Below are positions 17,274 to 25,849 of a DNA stretch of 64,000 bases, one piece after another. Numbering within the stretch: position 1 is the stretch's first letter; each line of letters begins with the position of its first letter. The notes below the pieces were generated by a model that saw nothing but the letters and a program-made list of their open reading frames with translations, did no database searches and was not told where the DNA came from. This DNA is from Brevundimonas sp. UBA4553. GTDB taxonomy: Bacteria > Pseudomonadota > Alphaproteobacteria > Caulobacterales > Caulobacteraceae. A program made the position numbers and the translations under genes. The stretch lies in NCBI RefSeq assembly GCF_002387245.1, contig NZ_DGLD01000014.1, forward strand, positions 127,989 through 191,988. Reading direction: 5' to 3'.

Positions 17274-17399
17274 ATGATGGCGCATCCTCTTGAACGGTCA
17301 TCGACGCGCGGCCTGACGCTCGCCCTGACCTTGCTGACCGCCGCCGCCTCGGCAGGACAGGTCTATCTGATCGCCAAGGGCGTCATCGCCCTGTTCTGA
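17274..17399 (+). CDS. Tiny single-span membrane protein
   Basis: A 41-residue frame with two ATGs in a row (17274 and 17277) and GGAG 4-7 bases before them. The peptide has a basic N terminus with three Arg/His and one long hydrophobic stretch from about residue 14 to the end, finishing VIALF. Third positions are strongly G/C. It lies 64 bases past hutI and 55 bases before the next gene. Too short for family assignment, but start signal, hydrophobicity and codon bias all support it. Confidence 0.5.
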   Translation: MMAHPLERSSTRGLTLALTLLTAAASAGQVYLIAKGVIALF

Positions 17400-17454
17400 A
17401 GGCCGACTGACGCCGTCGACTTCCGGTGCTAGCCTCGCTCCGCGGAGGGGTGGC

Positions 17455-19041
17455 ATGGCGCAATCGGCTACGGACATCGTCATTCTGGGCGGCGGGCATA
17501 ACGGCCTAGTCTGCGCCTTCTATCTGGCGCGCGCCGGGTTGAAGGTGACGGTGCTGGAGCGGCGGGGCGTCGTCGGCGGGGCGGCGGTGACGGAGGAATT
17601 CCATCCGGGCTTTCGCAACTCGACCGCCAGCTACACCGTCAGCCTGCTGAACCCGCGCGTCATCGCCGACATGGATCTGGCCCGTCACGGCCTGCGGGTG
17701 GTCGAGCGACGTGCGGCCAATTTCCTGCCGTTCGATGACGGGCGCTACCTGCTGACCGGGGAAGGGCGAACCCAGGCCGAGGTCGCCAAGTTCTCGACCC
17801 GCGACGCCGAACGCCTGCCCGAGTATGAGGCGCGGCTGGAGACGATCGCCGCCATCCTGCGCGACCTGATCCTGACCACCCCGCCCAACGTGGTCGAGGG
17901 CGGCTGGCTGGCCGCCCTGCCGGAAATGCTGAAGACTGCGTCTATGGGGCGACGGGTCTCGGGACTGGGCCTGGCGGCGCAGCGTGACCTGCTGGACCTG
18001 TTCGCCAAGTCGGCTGGCGACTGGCTGGACGGCTGGTTCGAGAGCGATCCGATCAAGGCCCTGTTCGGCTTCGACAGCGTCGTCGGCAACTACGCCAGCC
18101 CCTATACCCCCGGCTCGGCCTATGTCCTGCTGCACCACGTGTTTGGCGAGGTGAACGGCAAGAAGGGCGCCTGGGGCCACGCCATCGGCGGCATGGGGGC
18201 GATCACCCAGGCCATGGCCGTCGCCTGCGCCGAGCAGGGCGTCGACATCCGTCTCGATGCGTCCGTCGCCGAGGTCCTGACGGAAAAGGGCAGGGCGGTC
18301 GGCGCCGTGACGGAGGCGGGCGACGTGATCCGCGCCCGCGCCGTGGTGTCCAACCTGCACCCGCGCCTGCTGTTCAACCGCCTGGTCGATCCGGCGGTGG
18401 TTCCGGCTGACTTCACAGAGCGGATGAGCCGCTACGCTTCAGGCTCGGGCACCTTCCGCATGAATCTGGCTCTGTCGGAACTGCCCCGGTTCACAGCTCT
18501 GCCGGGAGCGGGCGATCACCTGACGGCGGGGATCATCATCGCGCCGACCCTGGCGTATATGGACCGCGCCTACGCCGAGGCGCGGCTGAACGGCTGGTCG
18601 TCAAAGCCCATCGTCGAGATGCTGATTCCCTCGGCCCTGGATAACAGTCTGGCCCCGACGGGCCAGCACGTCGTCAGCCTGTTCTGCCAGCACGTCGCGC
18701 CCGATCTGGCGGACGAGCATCGCGACACGGTGGCCGATCTGATGATCGAGACGGTCGAGGCCCTTGCGCCGGGATTCAAGGCCTCGGTGGTGGGCCGGTT
18801 GGCCCTGGGGCCGCGCGATCTCGAGCGGCGCTTCGGCCTGATCGGCGGCGACATCTTCCATGGCCGGCTGACGCTGGATCAACTGTTCAGCGCACGGCCC
18901 GTGCTGGGCCACGCCGATCACCGGATGCCTGTGCCGGGCCTATACCTGTGCGGTTCCGGCGCCCATCCCGGCGGCGGGGTGACGGGCGCGCCGGGCCATA
19001 ACGCGGCGCGCTCCATCCTTCGAGACGTCAGGCCGCGCTGA
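17455..19041 (+). CDS. FAD-dependent oxidoreductase, PYROXD2/phytoene-desaturase-like
   Basis: The 528-residue protein begins with a dinucleotide-binding site, DIVILGGGHNGLVCAFYLARAG, followed by the acidic strand end VLERRGVVGGAAVTEEFHPGF. It ends with a second FAD motif, PGLYLCGSGAHPGGGVTGAPGHNAA. This is the amine-oxidase-like NAD(P)/FAD family that includes CrtI-type desaturases and PYROXD2. No carotenoid genes are nearby, so the PYROXD2-like branch is more likely and the substrate is unknown. GGAGG lies 6-10 bases before the ATG. The 3' end overlaps the convergent response-regulator gene by 14 bases. Confidence 0.85.
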   Translation: MAQSATDIVILGGGHNGLVCAFYLARAGLKVTVLERRGVVGGAAVTEEFHPGFRNSTASYTVSLLNPRVIADMDLARHGLRVVERRAANFLPFDDGRYLLTGEGRTQAEVAKFSTRDAERLPEYEARLETIAAILRDLILTTPPNVVEGGWLAALPEMLKTASMGRRVSGLGLAAQRDLLDLFAKSAGDWLDGWFESDPIKALFGFDSVVGNYASPYTPGSAYVLLHHVFGEVNGKKGAWGHAIGGMGAITQAMAVACAEQGVDIRLDASVAEVLTEKGRAVGAVTEAGDVIRARAVVSNLHPRLLFNRLVDPAVVPADFTERMSRYASGSGTFRMNLALSELPRFTALPGAGDHLTAGIIIAPTLAYMDRAYAEARLNGWSSKPIVEMLIPSALDNSLAPTGQHVVSLFCQHVAPDLADEHRDTVADLMIETVEALAPGFKASVVGRLALGPRDLERRFGLIGGDIFHGRLTLDQLFSARPVLGHADHRMPVPGLYLCGSGAHPGGGVTGAPGHNAARSILRDVRPR

Positions 19042-19405
19042 TGTTCATCGCCTTCATCAGGGCGTCGCGGATGGCCCCCTCGGTAAAGGGCTTCTGGATC
19101 GTCGGATGGCCGCGCCAGTGCTCGGGCAGGCCCGCCTCCCCATAGCCGGTCGAAAAGACGAAGGGCACGCCCCGCGCCTTCAGGGCGTCGGCCACTGGAA
19201 AGACTTCGCGACCCGCCACGTTCACATCCAGCAGGGCGGCGTCCAGCACGGCCTCGGTCGTAGCGGACTTCAAGCCGTCGTCGATGTTGGAATCCGGCCC
19301 GATCACATCGCAGCCCATATCGTCCAGGATGGTTTCCAACAGCATGGCGACCAGAGACTCGTCTTCGATGATCAGAACCCGGCGGCCCTGCAAAGCTTTG
19401 GTCAT
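19028..19405 (-). CDS. Single-domain response regulator
   Basis: The 125-residue protein is a lone receiver domain. Acidic residues Glu14-Asp15 bind Mg, Asp60 in AALLDVNVAG is the phosphoacceptor, Thr86 (FSTGYG) and Lys105 (TIQKPF) are the switch residues. There is no output domain, so it likely acts by protein contact or as a phosphate sink. It overlaps the upstream kinase gene by the ATGA stop-start junction, making the kinase its probable partner. Confidence 0.92.
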   Translation of the reverse strand: MTKALQGRRVLIIEDESLVAMLLETILDDMGCDVIGPDSNIDDGLKSATTEAVLDAALLDVNVAGREVFPVADALKARGVPFVFSTGYGEAGLPEHWRGHPTIQKPFTEGAIRDALMKAMNISAA

Positions 19406-20913
19406 GCGGCTTCCTTGTTGAGCGGAATGTTGATGTCGACGATCAGACCGTCGTCGCGGTAATGCATCTGGACGACGCCCGCCAGATCATGTCGGACATT
19501 GCGTTCGACCAAACGACTGCCGAAGCCCCGGCGTTCCGGTTGTGCCACCTTGGGCCCGCCGGTCTCGCGCCATAGGATGGCGAGGCGAGGATCGTTGAGG
19601 TCTGCGATCGACCAGTCGACCATGACGCGGCCTTCACCCGTCGACAGCGCCCCGTACTTGGCGGCGTTGGTCGCCAGTTCGTGGAAGATCATGCCCAGCG
19701 AAACGGCCATGGCAGGCTCCAGCGCCACGTTCGGCCCGTTCAGCGTCAGGCGGTGCAGGCCGTGGGCCGTCGTCTCGTGTTCCAGCACCTCGCGCAGGTC
19801 GGCGCCTTCCCAGTGGCTGCGGGTCAGAAGGTCATGGGTGTGGGACAGGGACAGGATGCGCGACTGGAACGTCTCCGCGAACGTCCTCGGATCCTCGTGC
19901 GAGCGCGCGGTCTGCATGGCGATCGATTGGACGGTCGCCAGGGTGTTCTTCACCCGGTGGTTCAACTCGTCGATCATCAGTTTCTGGCGTTCGGCGGCGA
20001 TGACGGTCTCGGTGACGTCGTGCCCCTGAACGAAGACGCCGATGATTTTGCCGGCCTCGTCGCGGATCGGTTGATAGGTGAAGTCGAGATAGCGGGTCGA
20101 GGGCGGACCCTTGCGGGCCTGCTGCAGTTGCACGGGGCTTTGACGGCCGCGGAAAGCCTCCCCCGTGGCCAGCACCTCGTCCAGACAGTCGTCATAGCCT
20201 TGGCCAGCCAGCTCGGGCAGAGCCTCGCGAATGGGCTTGCCGATGACCTGACGCTGGCCGATCAGTTGGCCATAGGCGTCGTTGTGCATCTGGACGATAT
20301 GGTCCGGCCCATTCAAGACGGCCACGAAGCCCGGCGCCTGCATGAACATGTCCAGCAGTTGTCGCCGTTCGATCTCCAGTCGGCGATTGTCGGCCTGGAC
20401 GCTCATGGCGCGCCTGAACATGCCGCCGCCGATCAGGCTGTCGAGCGCCGAGGGCGGTTCATCAGGCCGGAGCCGGCCGATCTGCCGGCGCAGCTTTTCC
20501 AATTCCGTGATGTCGGTGGTGTGTTGCAGGATGTGCGTGACGCGCCCGCCGCCATCCTTGATCGGGGTATGTGTGCAACTCCAATAACGATCATCATAGG
20601 CGGTCGCGCCGTCGTCCTGAGGCACGGGGATCGGATAGTGAAGCACGGCGAGGTGATCGGGCTGCCCGGTCGCCATCACCTTGTTGAACGATGCTGACAA
20701 CTGGCGGGCGTTTTCGCTGGATTGCTCTCCTTGACCCCCGTCGAACATTTCCATCACAGGCTGGCCCAGAAGGTCCTCGCGACGCCGTTGGGTGACGTCG
20801 AGGTAGGCCTGGTTCATGCCGGCGTAGCGGAACTGATCATCCAGAAGCATGTAGGGGTTGGGCGACGCGTCGAAGGCTGCGACCAGATCGATTGTCTTCG
20901 CAAGTGTTCGCAA
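19402..20913 (-). CDS. PAS-containing HWE/HisKA_2 sensor histidine kinase
   Basis: The 503-residue protein has no membrane segment and two PAS regions: residues about 10-130 (NPYMLLDDQFRYAGMNQAYL) and about 190-310 (PGFVAVLNGPDHIVQMHN). The kinase core follows with the phosphoacceptor His in ELNHRVKNTLATVQS and FHELATNAAKYGAL as the N-box, placing it in the HWE/HisKA_2 group common in alphaproteobacteria. It is probably a soluble sensor of light, redox or a small ligand; the second PAS lacks the GRNCRFLQ Cys motif of LOV domains, so flavin photochemistry is not indicated. It overlaps the receiver gene by 4 bases. Confidence 0.9.
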   Translation of the reverse strand: MRTLAKTIDLVAAFDASPNPYMLLDDQFRYAGMNQAYLDVTQRRREDLLGQPVMEMFDGGQGEQSSENARQLSASFNKVMATGQPDHLAVLHYPIPVPQDDGATAYDDRYWSCTHTPIKDGGGRVTHILQHTTDITELEKLRRQIGRLRPDEPPSALDSLIGGGMFRRAMSVQADNRRLEIERRQLLDMFMQAPGFVAVLNGPDHIVQMHNDAYGQLIGQRQVIGKPIREALPELAGQGYDDCLDEVLATGEAFRGRQSPVQLQQARKGPPSTRYLDFTYQPIRDEAGKIIGVFVQGHDVTETVIAAERQKLMIDELNHRVKNTLATVQSIAMQTARSHEDPRTFAETFQSRILSLSHTHDLLTRSHWEGADLREVLEHETTAHGLHRLTLNGPNVALEPAMAVSLGMIFHELATNAAKYGALSTGEGRVMVDWSIADLNDPRLAILWRETGGPKVAQPERRGFGSRLVERNVRHDLAGVVQMHYRDDGLIVDINIPLNKEAA

Positions 20914-21029
20914 CCTAGCCCCCGTGTCCGTTCAGCCTAACGCGAGCCAGGGCGAAAGGGTGCGTCATCGCCGCTAAAAGACAGGAATGTCATTGGACGG
21001 GCGCGGAGGGAAGGGGGCAGGTGCAGCGT

Positions 21030-22169
21030 CTAGGCGCTGGCGCGCAGGGTGTCCGCCAGGGCCCAGTACATGGGCTTGGGGCTGTAGGCGTCGTCATAGG
21101 GCAGGCCGCGGTTGACGCCTCTGTCGGCGCGCACGCGCGCGTCGACCTGTTCGGTCAGCCATGAAAACTTGTCGGTCAGCCCCCAGGTCACCACGCCTCG
21201 CACCTCCGGGAAGGCCAGCATGACGTCCAGGTAGCGTCTCGTCTCATCGGCAACCTTCTGATCGCGCGCCGGAGTGGAGGCGCTGGCTTCGGTTTCCTTG
21301 ACGTCCAGTTCGGTCACGGTGATGTCGAGGCCCAGATCGATCAGGGCCTTGGTCATTTCCTGCAGTCCGACCCGGTCGATCGGTCCCTTGGACAGGTCGA
21401 GGTGGGCCTGGACTCCGACGCCGTCCAGCGGCACGCGCGCCGCCCGTAAACGTCGCGCCAGGGCCACGAAGGCCTGGCGCCGCGCCTTGTCCACGGGGTT
21501 GCCGTACTCAAAGCCGTAGTCGTTGATGACCAGATGGGCGTGCGGCGCGTGCGTGCGCGCCTCTTCCATCGCGCGCTCGATATAGGTCGGGCCAAAGGCT
21601 CTGAAGAAGGTGTTGCGACGCAGGGCGTGGGCGCCCGACACAGTGTCGATTGGTTCGTTGATCACGTCCCATTCGTCGATGCGCGACGCATAGCGTCCCA
21701 GAACGCGCGAAAAATGCTCCGACATCAGCCGCCAGTCGCGGCGATCCAGCATTTCATGCTTGGCCCAGTCAGGGGTGCTCTGGTCCCAGAGCAGGGTGTG
21801 GCCGCGCACTCGCAGTCCGTTCTCGTCGGCAAAGGCCAGAAGATCGTCGACGGGCGTGAAGTGGAACTGGCCTTTGCGCCATTCCAGCGAATTCCATTTC
21901 AGATGGATTTCGGGCGTCAGCACTTCGCAATCGCGGAGGACGGCGGCGCGAAGCGCCTTGTCCTGACGCAGGTGATCAGCGCGAGCGGCTGCACCGTAGT
22001 AGCGGCCGCCGCTGCGGGCTGCATGAGACAGGGAGGGCGTCGGGGTCGCCGATACGTGGACGGGAGACGCGCCTTCGCCTTCAGCCCAGGCCCCGTTCGG
22101 CGCAACGGTCAGCACGGGCGCCAAGGCCAGACCAGTCATTACAGAACGTCGTGACGGAAGCGTCAGCAT
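21030..22169 (-). CDS. Exported GH10 endo-1,4-beta-xylanase
   Basis: The 379-residue protein has a twin-arginine-like signal (SRRSVMTGLALAPVL). The mature part is a GH10 TIM barrel: HLKWNSLEW near residue 90, GHTLLWDQSTPDW near 124, the acid/base Glu172 in DVINEP and the nucleophile Glu287 in VTELDV. It should hydrolyse internal beta-1,4-xylosidic bonds outside the cytoplasm. It lies at the promoter-distal end of a leftward cluster of polysaccharide genes that includes a UDP-xylose-synthase-like enzyme, so it may trim a self-made polymer as well as, or instead of, plant xylan. Confidence 0.92.
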   Translation of the reverse strand: MLTLPSRRSVMTGLALAPVLTVAPNGAWAEGEGASPVHVSATPTPSLSHAARSGGRYYGAAARADHLRQDKALRAAVLRDCEVLTPEIHLKWNSLEWRKGQFHFTPVDDLLAFADENGLRVRGHTLLWDQSTPDWAKHEMLDRRDWRLMSEHFSRVLGRYASRIDEWDVINEPIDTVSGAHALRRNTFFRAFGPTYIERAMEEARTHAPHAHLVINDYGFEYGNPVDKARRQAFVALARRLRAARVPLDGVGVQAHLDLSKGPIDRVGLQEMTKALIDLGLDITVTELDVKETEASASTPARDQKVADETRRYLDVMLAFPEVRGVVTWGLTDKFSWLTEQVDARVRADRGVNRGLPYDDAYSPKPMYWALADTLRASA

Positions 22170-22281
22170 AACACGCCTAGCCTTCTCAGGGAGGGAGAAG
22201 AATGAGCGGATTACTTAAGATACCCGGAGATAACGGCGGGTTAACAATTGCCGCGTGCGTCTCTGGCGCGACTATAAAGCG

Positions 22282-22299
22282 CTCACTTCAGCAAGTGAG
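22282..22299 (-). terminator. Hairpin after the BcsS-like gene
   Basis: A 7-base-pair stem (CTCACTT/AAGTGAG) with a 4-base loop lies about 65 bases past the stop of the BcsS-like gene. It is flanked by a wider CTATAA/TTATAG inverted pair. On the minus strand it is followed by CGCTTTATAG, so any termination would be partial. The 22170-22363 gap is locally AT-rich and probably also holds the xylanase promoter. Confidence 0.35.
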
Positions 22300-22363
22300 A
22301 CCGATTGGCATTATAGAATGGTCTGCTGGGAATGTCTCGCGCGGAAACGAACTGTTCTCGCGA

Positions 22364-23089
22364 CTAGAAGCTCCGATAGAAGCCTACCCGCACATAGCCG
22401 TCCGAGCTGCGGTCATCGCCGTCGCTGAGCCCGGCTGAAATCTGGAATTCCGCCTGTTCGCCCATCTTGAAGCCGACGACGGGACCAATGTGGTAGGCGC
22501 TGTAGTTGGAATCGCCGTCTGCCGCGACCTCCAACCCGGCGCGAATTCGGCCGGAGCTTCCGACGGTATGCGTCAGGCTGACAAGCGCATCGTAGTCGTC
22601 AAGCCGGAAGCCGTAGGACCCGTACCAGTCCACCCGCCATGGGCCGGCGACATGGCCGCCGTCGAGGCTGACTATCATTTCGCCCTGTCCGCCCTCGCGA
22701 CGGTTTCCTGGGTCCGCCGGGCTGAGATCCGTGTCGACATAGCGATAGCCCGCGCCGACGCTGCCCCAGGTGGCGCCTGAGCCGTATCGATAGACCAGTT
22801 CCGCTTGCCCCCCGGTGAAGTCGGCGTCGATCGTGGTGGACCCGCTCTCGTACTCGTAACCGCCGGTATAGATCGAGCCGCGGACGGCCCAACCCTTGCC
22901 GTCGATCGACCCCGGCAGTCCGACTGCGGCGCCGGCGTAGGCGGAATCCGCGACATCCAGCTTGCCGCCCGCGAAGACGGTCACGTCGCTCTGCGCCGCC
23001 GCCGTTTCGCTCCAGCTCACCGCGCCCAGGACGGCAGCGGCGGCGATGAAGGGTGTTTTCGATGCGAAGCGACGCGGTTGGTGGGTCAT
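22364..23089 (-). CDS. BcsS-like outer-membrane beta-barrel
   Basis: The 241-residue protein has a Sec signal peptide ending near AAAQS and a mature part of alternating polar and aromatic strands (GSIYTGGYEYES, AELVYRYGSG, VGAGYRYVDTDLSPADPGN). It ends in a terminal Phe (VGFYRSF), as outer-membrane barrels do. The SPADPGN segment and overall pattern resemble the BcsS family found with alphaproteobacterial cellulose genes. I chose the ATG at 23089, which has AGGGAAA upstream. Placed between sugar-nucleotide/GT2 genes and a xylanase, it is a candidate export or surface component for the polymer. Confidence 0.7.
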   Translation of the reverse strand: MTHQPRRFASKTPFIAAAAVLGAVSWSETAAAQSDVTVFAGGKLDVADSAYAGAAVGLPGSIDGKGWAVRGSIYTGGYEYESGSTTIDADFTGGQAELVYRYGSGATWGSVGAGYRYVDTDLSPADPGNRREGGQGEMIVSLDGGHVAGPWRVDWYGSYGFRLDDYDALVSLTHTVGSSGRIRAGLEVAADGDSNYSAYHIGPVVGFKMGEQAEFQISAGLSDGDDRSSDGYVRVGFYRSF

Positions 23090-23180
23090 GACTTTCCCTG
23101 ACGACAATATCGATGCGTCGCGCAGCGGTCGACGCTTAGGAATGCACTTCAGTTACGCTGCAACATTCTGGTTAATACTT

Positions 23181-24317
23181 TCAGACGACCAATCTTCCTC
23201 GTGACAGCTCTGCCAGACACTCGGCGCTGCGATCCACCGGCGGCTTGGCTCGTCCGACCCAGGCGATCAGTTCTTCCATGCCGGTCATCATGTCGCGTTG
23301 CGGCTTGAAGCCGTAGGCCCGCTCGATCTTGGAGATGTCGCCAAAGCAGTGGCGGATGTCGCCGACGCGAAAGCGGTTCAGAACCTCAGGCGCGATGTTC
23401 TTGCCCAGCAACCGCGCCAGCACCCCGGCGATTTCGTTGACCGAGATCGGAGCGCCGCTGCCGACGTTGAACACGTCCCAGGTCGCCTGATCGCTGTCGA
23501 GCACGGTGGCGAAGGCTTGCGCCACATCCTGGACGTGAACGAAGTCCCGCATCTGCCGGCCGTCCTCGAACACCAGGGGAGGCTGGTCGTTCAGCAGGCG
23601 GGCGATGAAGATCGCCGCCACCCCGGTGTAGGGATTGCTCAGAGCCTGTCGGGACCCGTAGGCGTTGAACAGTCGCAAGGCCACGGTCGGAATCTGCAGG
23701 GCCCGGCCGACCGAAAGGAACATCTCCTCGTGGTCGCGCTTGTTCACGGCGTAGATGGAGTTGGGCTGCAGCAGCTTGTCCTCCGCGGTGGGGACGGGCT
23801 CCAGTTCCTCGCCGTCGATCATCACCTCCCATTGCCGCGCTTCCAGTTGGGCGTGGGAGCGTATGTCGGCCGTCACATGGGCGTGGGTGGACGGACGGAT
23901 ATAGTCGCCTTCGCCGTAGATCGACATGGACGAAGCCACGGCGATCCGTTCGATCGTGTGCGGCTTCTGCGACAGCGTCTCCAGCATGACGGCGGCCGTC
24001 ATGACGTTGTTGCGCGTGTAGTCGACGATATTGGTCATGCTCTGCCCGACGCCGACCGAGGCCGCCAGATGGGCCAGGTGGGTCACGCCGTCCAGCGCCG
24101 CTTCGAACACGCCCTCGTCCAGCAGGTCGCCCCGGATGCGACGGGCGCGGGGGTCGAGATAGGTCGGCCAGCCGTCCGCCGCCATTTCCCCGTCCCCGTG
24201 GACCTGCGGCGACAGGCTGTCGAGCACGCTGACGCGATAGCCCCGCGCCAGCATGGCGTCCGTCAGGTGCGAGCCGATGAAGCCGGCTCCGCCGGTGATC
24301 AGGATGTGCTTGTCCAT
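23181..24317 (-). CDS. NAD-dependent sugar-nucleotide epimerase/dehydratase
   Basis: The 378-residue protein is an extended SDR. The Rossmann motif GGAGFIGSHL is at residue 9, DLLDEG near 65, LAASVGVG near 88, the catalytic Ser region SSMSIYGEG near 130 and the YAVNKRDHE (Tyr-x-x-x-Lys) near 192. ALRLFNAYGSRQ and a C-terminal GDIRHCFGDISK follow. It probably epimerises or dehydrates a UDP- or dTDP-sugar; the exact substrate is not determinable here. It begins 12 bases after the GT2 gene stop, so the two are cotranscribed. Confidence 0.88.
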   Translation of the reverse strand: MDKHILITGGAGFIGSHLTDAMLARGYRVSVLDSLSPQVHGDGEMAADGWPTYLDPRARRIRGDLLDEGVFEAALDGVTHLAHLAASVGVGQSMTNIVDYTRNNVMTAAVMLETLSQKPHTIERIAVASSMSIYGEGDYIRPSTHAHVTADIRSHAQLEARQWEVMIDGEELEPVPTAEDKLLQPNSIYAVNKRDHEEMFLSVGRALQIPTVALRLFNAYGSRQALSNPYTGVAAIFIARLLNDQPPLVFEDGRQMRDFVHVQDVAQAFATVLDSDQATWDVFNVGSGAPISVNEIAGVLARLLGKNIAPEVLNRFRVGDIRHCFGDISKIERAYGFKPQRDMMTGMEELIAWVGRAKPPVDRSAECLAELSRGRLVV

Positions 24318-24329
24318 GATCCTGTCCGC

Positions 24330-25769
24330 CTAGTGGTGATGGTGAGGAAGCACGCCGAACTGGTCCAGCTTGGACCGCACGAGCGCATTGTTGGCGTCGA
24401 TCTTCTCGGTGCGCTGCCAGACCTGGCCGCTATCCTTCAGGTACATGACGAAGCCCAGGGTCAGCGGAATGATCCAGACGCACCACCAGATCATCACGAA
24501 CACCGGATTGACCATAAGCATGTAGACGATGCGGTCGGTGGTGCGCTCCAGCACCAGACCTGTGCGTGTCCACGTCCGCATGTAGAGGCCGATGACCAGC
24601 AGGGTGAAGGCGATGATGTTGAACACCGACAGCACGACCAGCCACAGGGGCAGGAAACTGTCCCCGGCGGCGAACCGCCACGCGGCCCACACGCCCAGCG
24701 GGAAGCCCAGGGTGTTCACCCACAGCGACATGCAGGGCAGGAAGTTGGCCCAGGCGCGCATCCGTTCGCCAAACGAGAAATCCATCTCCTTCAGCGGCGC
24801 GCCCAGGCTCTGGAAGAAGCCGGCGACCCAGCGTTTCCTCTGCGTTATGCCTTCGCTGAAGGTTTCGGGAACCTCTTCGATCAGTGAACTCTCGATGATG
24901 CCCAGGGTCTTGCCGTTCTTCCAGAAGCGCTCGCCGACCTCGGGGTCCTCGATCGTGATCCAGGGATGGAAACCGCCCAGGGCGATCAGGTCGTCGACCT
25001 TGAAGAACAAGCCCTTGCCCAGCACCCAGAAGGGTTGTTTGGGATCCGACAGATGCCCGTATTTGGCCCCGTCCCAGGTCATGTGGTCAAAGGCGTGGAA
25101 GGCGGCGGCCAGGCTGGCGTTCAGGTTGCCGGCGACATTGCGCGCCTGCAGCACGTCATACTTCTGCAAACCAATGGCGGCCGCCTTGAAGTGGTCGGCG
25201 GGCGGGCAGCTGTCGGCGTCGATGTAGTCGATCGTCAGGTTGGTCTTGTCGCGATGGATCTCGGCGACCTGATAGAGGGCGTAGATCAACTGCCGCGTCT
25301 TCTTGGGGGGCAGGTCCTTGACCCCGGCGCGCTTGCCGCGGTGCCACCAATAGGCCTTGGGGTTGGCGTCCCAGGCGTTCCAGACGGCGTCCCAGCGCGG
25401 ATCGGTGGTCGGCGGGACTTCCATGATCTCGACAAATGGGAAGGCCGTTCTCAACCTTTCCAGGCTCGCGACCGTCTCGTGGTCATTGGCGTTGGGGATG
25501 GCGACGACGCGATAGCGGCTGGTCGGATAATCGAGCTTGGCGAGCGCCGTGAAGGTCGTCTCCATCGTGCGCTCCAGTTCTCGCAGGACTGGATAGAGCA
25601 GGACGATGAAGGGCGTTTCCGCCTCGGTAGCGGGCAGCGGATCATCCATGTCCACGGTGTTGACGCACAGCGAGCGGAAATAGAGCTCCAGCAGGAAGCA
25701 GCCGAAGTACAGCAGTTGGGAAATGGCGAACAGCCACACCAATACCGTTGTGAATTCAGAGGTATTCAT
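24330..25769 (-). CDS. Membrane GT2 glycosyltransferase with QxxRW motif
   Basis: The 479-residue protein has one N-terminal span (residues 8-31) and about four C-terminal spans (near 340-360, 370-395, 405-415 and 425-445) around a cytoplasmic GT-A domain. Catalytic features are DAD at 184-186 after DYI, the acid/base pair Glu274-Asp275 in TIEDPEVGER, and Gln310-x-x-Arg313-Trp314. This set is typical of processive beta-glycan synthases such as cellulose, hyaluronan and mannan synthases. There is no PilZ domain. The protein ends in four natural histidines. Cotranscribed with sugar-nucleotide enzymes upstream and downstream. Confidence 0.88.
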   Translation of the reverse strand: MNTSEFTTVLVWLFAISQLLYFGCFLLELYFRSLCVNTVDMDDPLPATEAETPFIVLLYPVLRELERTMETTFTALAKLDYPTSRYRVVAIPNANDHETVASLERLRTAFPFVEIMEVPPTTDPRWDAVWNAWDANPKAYWWHRGKRAGVKDLPPKKTRQLIYALYQVAEIHRDKTNLTIDYIDADSCPPADHFKAAAIGLQKYDVLQARNVAGNLNASLAAAFHAFDHMTWDGAKYGHLSDPKQPFWVLGKGLFFKVDDLIALGGFHPWITIEDPEVGERFWKNGKTLGIIESSLIEEVPETFSEGITQRKRWVAGFFQSLGAPLKEMDFSFGERMRAWANFLPCMSLWVNTLGFPLGVWAAWRFAAGDSFLPLWLVVLSVFNIIAFTLLVIGLYMRTWTRTGLVLERTTDRIVYMLMVNPVFVMIWWCVWIIPLTLGFVMYLKDSGQVWQRTEKIDANNALVRSKLDQFGVLPHHHH

Positions 25770-25849
25770 CGAAATGCCCGCCCAGGATTTTCGTGCTTGA
25801 TTGCTGTATCGGTTCGTCGCGTCAGGTGATCCGTTGGAATTTCGCTGTG

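Noticed and set aside
22202..22438. 78-codon plus-strand frame with a strong GGGAGGGAG site before its ATG
   Set aside because: Half of it is antisense to the BcsS-like gene, it has no domain or hydrophobic pattern, and the purine run is explained as the leader of the opposite strand.
23298..24887. 529-codon frame opposite the epimerase and GT2 genes
   Set aside because: It crosses two real genes on the other strand with clear motifs, and its composition (Asp, Val, His, Gln rich) is typical of antisense high-GC shadows.
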